Assembly: GCF_002938425.1 (NCBI RefSeq)
Contig: NZ_POQU01000003.1
Location: 1 to 64,000, forward strand
Direction of reading: 5' to 3'
Length of the DNA: 64,000 nt
DNA from: Blastococcus atacamensis
GTDB lineage: Bacteria; Actinomycetota; Actinomycetes; Mycobacteriales; Geodermatophilaceae
The position numbers were made by a program, and so were the translations under genes. Below the pieces are notes generated by a model that had not been told where the DNA came from, ran no database searches, and was given only the letters and a program-made list of their open reading frames with translations. Position 1 is the stretch's first letter. Each line of letters starts with the position of its first letter. Positions 61,480-64,000 of the stretch are shown piece after piece.

Positions 61480-63206
61480 TGCGCGTCATGGCTCAGATGG
61501 GCATGGTGATGAACCTCGACAAGTGCATCGGGTGCCACACCTGCTCGGTCACATGCAAGCAGGCGTGGACCAACCGCAGCGGCGTCGAGTACGTGTGGTT
61601 CAACAACGTGGAGACCCGGCCCGGGCAGGGGTACCCCCGCACGTACGAGGACCAGGAGAAGTGGCGGGGCGGCTGGGAGGTCGGCCGCAACGGCAGGCTG
61701 CAGTTGCGCACGGGCAGCCGACTCAAGCGGCTGCTCACGATCTTCTCCAGCCCCGTCCAGCCGTCCATCAACGACTACTACGAGCCCTGGACCTACGACT
61801 ACGAGACGCTGACCAGCGCTCCCGTCCAGGAGCACACCCCGGTCGCACGCCCGCGCTCGCTGCTGACGAACAAGCCGATGAACATCGAGTGGAGCGCCAA
61901 CTGGGACGACAACCTCGGCGGAGCCCCTGAGCTCACCAGGGACGACCCGGTCCTGAAGAAGATCTCGGCGGAGATCAAGGAAAAGTTCGAGCAGACCTAC
62001 ATGTTCTACCTGCCGCGAATCTGCGAGCACTGCATCAACCCGTCGTGCGCGGCCTCCTGCCCGTCGGGGGCAATCTACAAGCGCGAAGAGGACGGCATCG
62101 TCCTGGTCGACCAGGACCGCTGCCGCGGCTGGCGGCAGTGCGTCACCGGGTGCCCGTACAAGAAGGTCTACTTCAACCACCGCACCGGCAAGGCGGAGAA
62201 GTGCACCTTCTGCTTCCCGCGGGTGGAGGTGGGTATCCCGACCGTCTGCTCGGAGACGTGCGTCGGCCGGCTGCGCTACATCGGCATCGTGCTCTACGAC
62301 GCTGACAAGGTGCTCGAGGCCGCGTCCACGCCGGATGATCAGGACCTCTACAAGGCCCAGCGTTCGATCCTGCTGGACCCGCACGACCCAGAGGTCATCC
62401 GAGCCGCCGAGCAGGCCGGTATCTCCCGTGACTGGATCGATTCCGCGCAGCGCTCGCCGATCTACGCGCTGATCAACCGGTTCGAGGTCGCCCTCCCGCT
62501 GCATCCGGAGTACCGGACGATGCCGATGGTCTGGTACATCCCGCCGCTGTCGCCGGTGGTCGACGCGCTGACCGAGACGGGGCACGACGGGGAGGACGCC
62601 GGCAACATCTTCGGCGCCATCGAGTCGCTGCGGATCCCGGTGGAGTACCTGGCCGAACTGTTCGCCGCAGGCGACACGAACCTGGTCACCGGTGTGCTGA
62701 AGAAGCTCGGCGCGATGCGCTCCTACATGCGCGACCTGAACCTGGGGCGGCCGGCGGACGAGTCGATCGCGACCGCCGTCGGCATGACCGGCCGGGACAT
62801 CGAGGACATGCACCGGTTGCTGGCCATCGCGAAGTACGACGAGCGGTACGTGATTCCACTCGCGCACGCCGAGCAGGGCCCCGGCCAGGAGGAGCTCGAC
62901 ACCGGCTGCTCGCTGGACTACGACGATGGGCCGGGCATGGGCGGCTGGGGTCCGTTCGGGGAGACCTCGGGCGGCACGACCCCGATCGCGGTGGAGAACT
63001 TCCACATGTTGGCGGCACGGCAGACCAGCGACACCATGGCGGCCCCGGGGGACAAGGGTCAGCGGGTCAACCTGCTGAACTGGGACGGCAAGGGCGCGCC
63101 CGAGGGGATGTTCCCTGCCCGCCCGGAGGAGTCCGCTGCCCTGCACGGGCCCGACGGCGGAGGCGTGAGCGCCGACTCGCCCGCGGTCACGGATCCCAAG
63201 CCATGA
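61479..63206 (+). CDS. narH: Respiratory nitrate reductase beta subunit
   Basis: A 575-residue iron-sulphur protein passing electrons from NarI to NarG. Four cysteine clusters are present: CIGCHTCSVTCKQ, CEHCINPSCAASCPSG, CRGWRQCVTGCPY (Trp replacing one Cys, the hallmark of the [3Fe-4S] cluster) and CTFCFPRVEVGIPTVCSETC. ATG overlaps the narG stop (TGATG) and the stop overlaps narJ. Confidence 0.95.
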   Translation: MRVMAQMGMVMNLDKCIGCHTCSVTCKQAWTNRSGVEYVWFNNVETRPGQGYPRTYEDQEKWRGGWEVGRNGRLQLRTGSRLKRLLTIFSSPVQPSINDYYEPWTYDYETLTSAPVQEHTPVARPRSLLTNKPMNIEWSANWDDNLGGAPELTRDDPVLKKISAEIKEKFEQTYMFYLPRICEHCINPSCAASCPSGAIYKREEDGIVLVDQDRCRGWRQCVTGCPYKKVYFNHRTGKAEKCTFCFPRVEVGIPTVCSETCVGRLRYIGIVLYDADKVLEAASTPDDQDLYKAQRSILLDPHDPEVIRAAEQAGISRDWIDSAQRSPIYALINRFEVALPLHPEYRTMPMVWYIPPLSPVVDALTETGHDGEDAGNIFGAIESLRIPVEYLAELFAAGDTNLVTGVLKKLGAMRSYMRDLNLGRPADESIATAVGMTGRDIEDMHRLLAIAKYDERYVIPLAHAEQGPGQEELDTGCSLDYDDGPGMGGWGPFGETSGGTTPIAVENFHMLAARQTSDTMAAPGDKGQRVNLLNWDGKGAPEGMFPARPEESAALHGPDGGGVSADSPAVTDPKP

Positions 63207-63901
63207 GCGGCCGACTCCTGTCCCGTCGGTCGGCAGCGGCCGCCGACCAGCTGGCCACCGCCCGGCAGGCGGCGTCCCTGCTGCTCGGCTACCCGGACGA
63301 GCAGCTGCTCGCCCGGCTGCCGCTGGTCCGGGCCGCGGTCGCCCCCCTGCCCGTGGAGTTCGCCGGGCCGCTGGGCCGATTCCTCGACCACGTGGAGACC
63401 ACGCCGTTGGGGCAGCAGCAGGCCGACTACGTGGAGACGTTCGACCTGCGACGGCGCTGCTGCCTCTACCTGACCTACTTCACGCACGGGGACACCCGCA
63501 AGCGCGGCATGGCGCTGGTGCAGTTCAAGCACCTGTACTCCCGTGCCGGGATGACGCTGTCGGACGAGGAGCTACCCGACCACCTCGCCGTCGTGCTGGA
63601 GTTCACCGCGACCGGCGATGCTGCGCGAGGCGAGCGGCTGCTGACGGAGTACCGCTCGGGGCTGGAGCTGATCCGGCTGGCCTTGGAGGAGCGGGAGTCG
63701 CCGTACGCCTCGGTGCTGCAGGCGGTGTCCGCGACCCTGCCGCCGGTCGAGGCCGCCGACCGCGAGGCGGTGGTGCGGCTGGCCCAGCAGGGCCCCCCTG
63801 GTGAAGACGTCGGCCTCGACCCCTACGGCGCGCTGCCGTTCGCGCCACCGGAATTCATACCTCAGCCCGCATCCGGAGCGTCCGCAGGAGCCCCAGCATG
63901 A
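63203..63901 (+). CDS. narJ: Nitrate reductase assembly chaperone
   Basis: A 232-residue NarJ/TorD-family chaperone needed for molybdenum cofactor insertion into NarG. Typical segments: ASLLLGYPDEQLLARLPLV, ADYVETFDLRRRCCLYLTYF and DELPDHLAVVLEF-like sequence. It is not part of the final enzyme. ATG overlaps narH (ATGA) and the stop overlaps narI (ATGA). Confidence 0.93.
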   Translation: MSGRLLSRRSAAAADQLATARQAASLLLGYPDEQLLARLPLVRAAVAPLPVEFAGPLGRFLDHVETTPLGQQQADYVETFDLRRRCCLYLTYFTHGDTRKRGMALVQFKHLYSRAGMTLSDEELPDHLAVVLEFTATGDAARGERLLTEYRSGLELIRLALEERESPYASVLQAVSATLPPVEAADREAVVRLAQQGPPGEDVGLDPYGALPFAPPEFIPQPASGASAGAPA

Positions 63902-64000
63902 GCACCCTCGACATCCTGCTCTGGGTCGTGGTCCCGTACATCAGCCTGGCGATCTTCGTCGTCGGACACTACTGGCGGTACAAGTACGACAAGTTCGGCT
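63898..64000 (+). CDS. narI: Nitrate reductase gamma subunit, start only
   Basis: The first 34 codons are visible and run off the window. MSTLDILLWVVVPYISLAIFVVGHYWRYKYDKFG is replaced here by description: an N-terminal transmembrane helix (residues 5-24) ending HYWRYKYDKFG, the family's typical opening. NarI is the haem b membrane subunit that takes electrons from quinol. ATG overlaps the narJ stop. Confidence 0.9.
   Translation, partial: MSTLDILLWVVVPYISLAIFVVGHYWRYKYDKFG

Overview
The window is very GC-rich, starts many genes with GTG, and is packed with overlapping ATGA/GTGA junctions. Gene order phoH-ybeY-CNNM-(cytidine deaminase-like)-era-recO-uppS followed by glyS, dusB, ppdK and dnaG is that of Actinomycetota. 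Overall gene content looks most like a Geodermatophilaceae-type actinobacterium (Blastococcus, Geodermatophilus, Modestobacter), but that placement is an inference from gene content. The first 77 bases look like a corrupted Illumina/Nextera adapter, so the window begins at a contig end.

Region 1 (0.4-26.3 kb) is ordinary core genome: a branched-chain amino-acid-type ABC transporter (livK, livH, a fused livM-livG, livF), a HIT protein, an enoyl-CoA hydratase-like protein, the phoH-to-uppS ribosome/RNA/envelope block, glycyl-tRNA synthetase, an aldehyde dehydrogenase, tRNA-dihydrouridine synthase, pyruvate phosphate dikinase and DNA primase. Only one decayed gene (a sugar ABC ATPase) is visible here. 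Related intergenic repeats rich in GCGAGCG/GCAGCGAG occur at 5.1, 8.2 and 13.2 kb.

Region 2 (26.3-57.6 kb) begins just after tRNA-Asn(GTT) and has a different character: universal stress proteins, CBS-BON, three flavodoxin-domain paralogues, a pyridoxamine-oxidase-like protein, P-type ATPases, a zinc alcohol dehydrogenase, an F420-type nitroreductase-like protein, ABC export genes, a cluster of PAP2/kinase/YbhN membrane proteins, one IS3-family element, and about a dozen broken genes. The functional set strongly resembles the DosR (hypoxia/dormancy) regulon known from mycobacteria. Fourteen-base palindromes of the form GGGAC-N4-GTCCC, close to the published DosR box, lie upstream of several of these genes (about 28.1, 30.55, 39.1, 43.7, 50.02-50.06 and 57.6 kb). 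I regard this probable redox/dormancy regulon island as the most interesting feature of the window; no dosR/dosS gene is visible here.

Region 3 (57.7-64 kb) is a complete narG, narH and narJ followed by the start of narI, translationally coupled throughout: the membrane-bound respiratory nitrate reductase. A CRP/FNR-type palindrome and a DosR-like box lie in its upstream region, which fits expression under oxygen limitation and links it to the stress island beside it.
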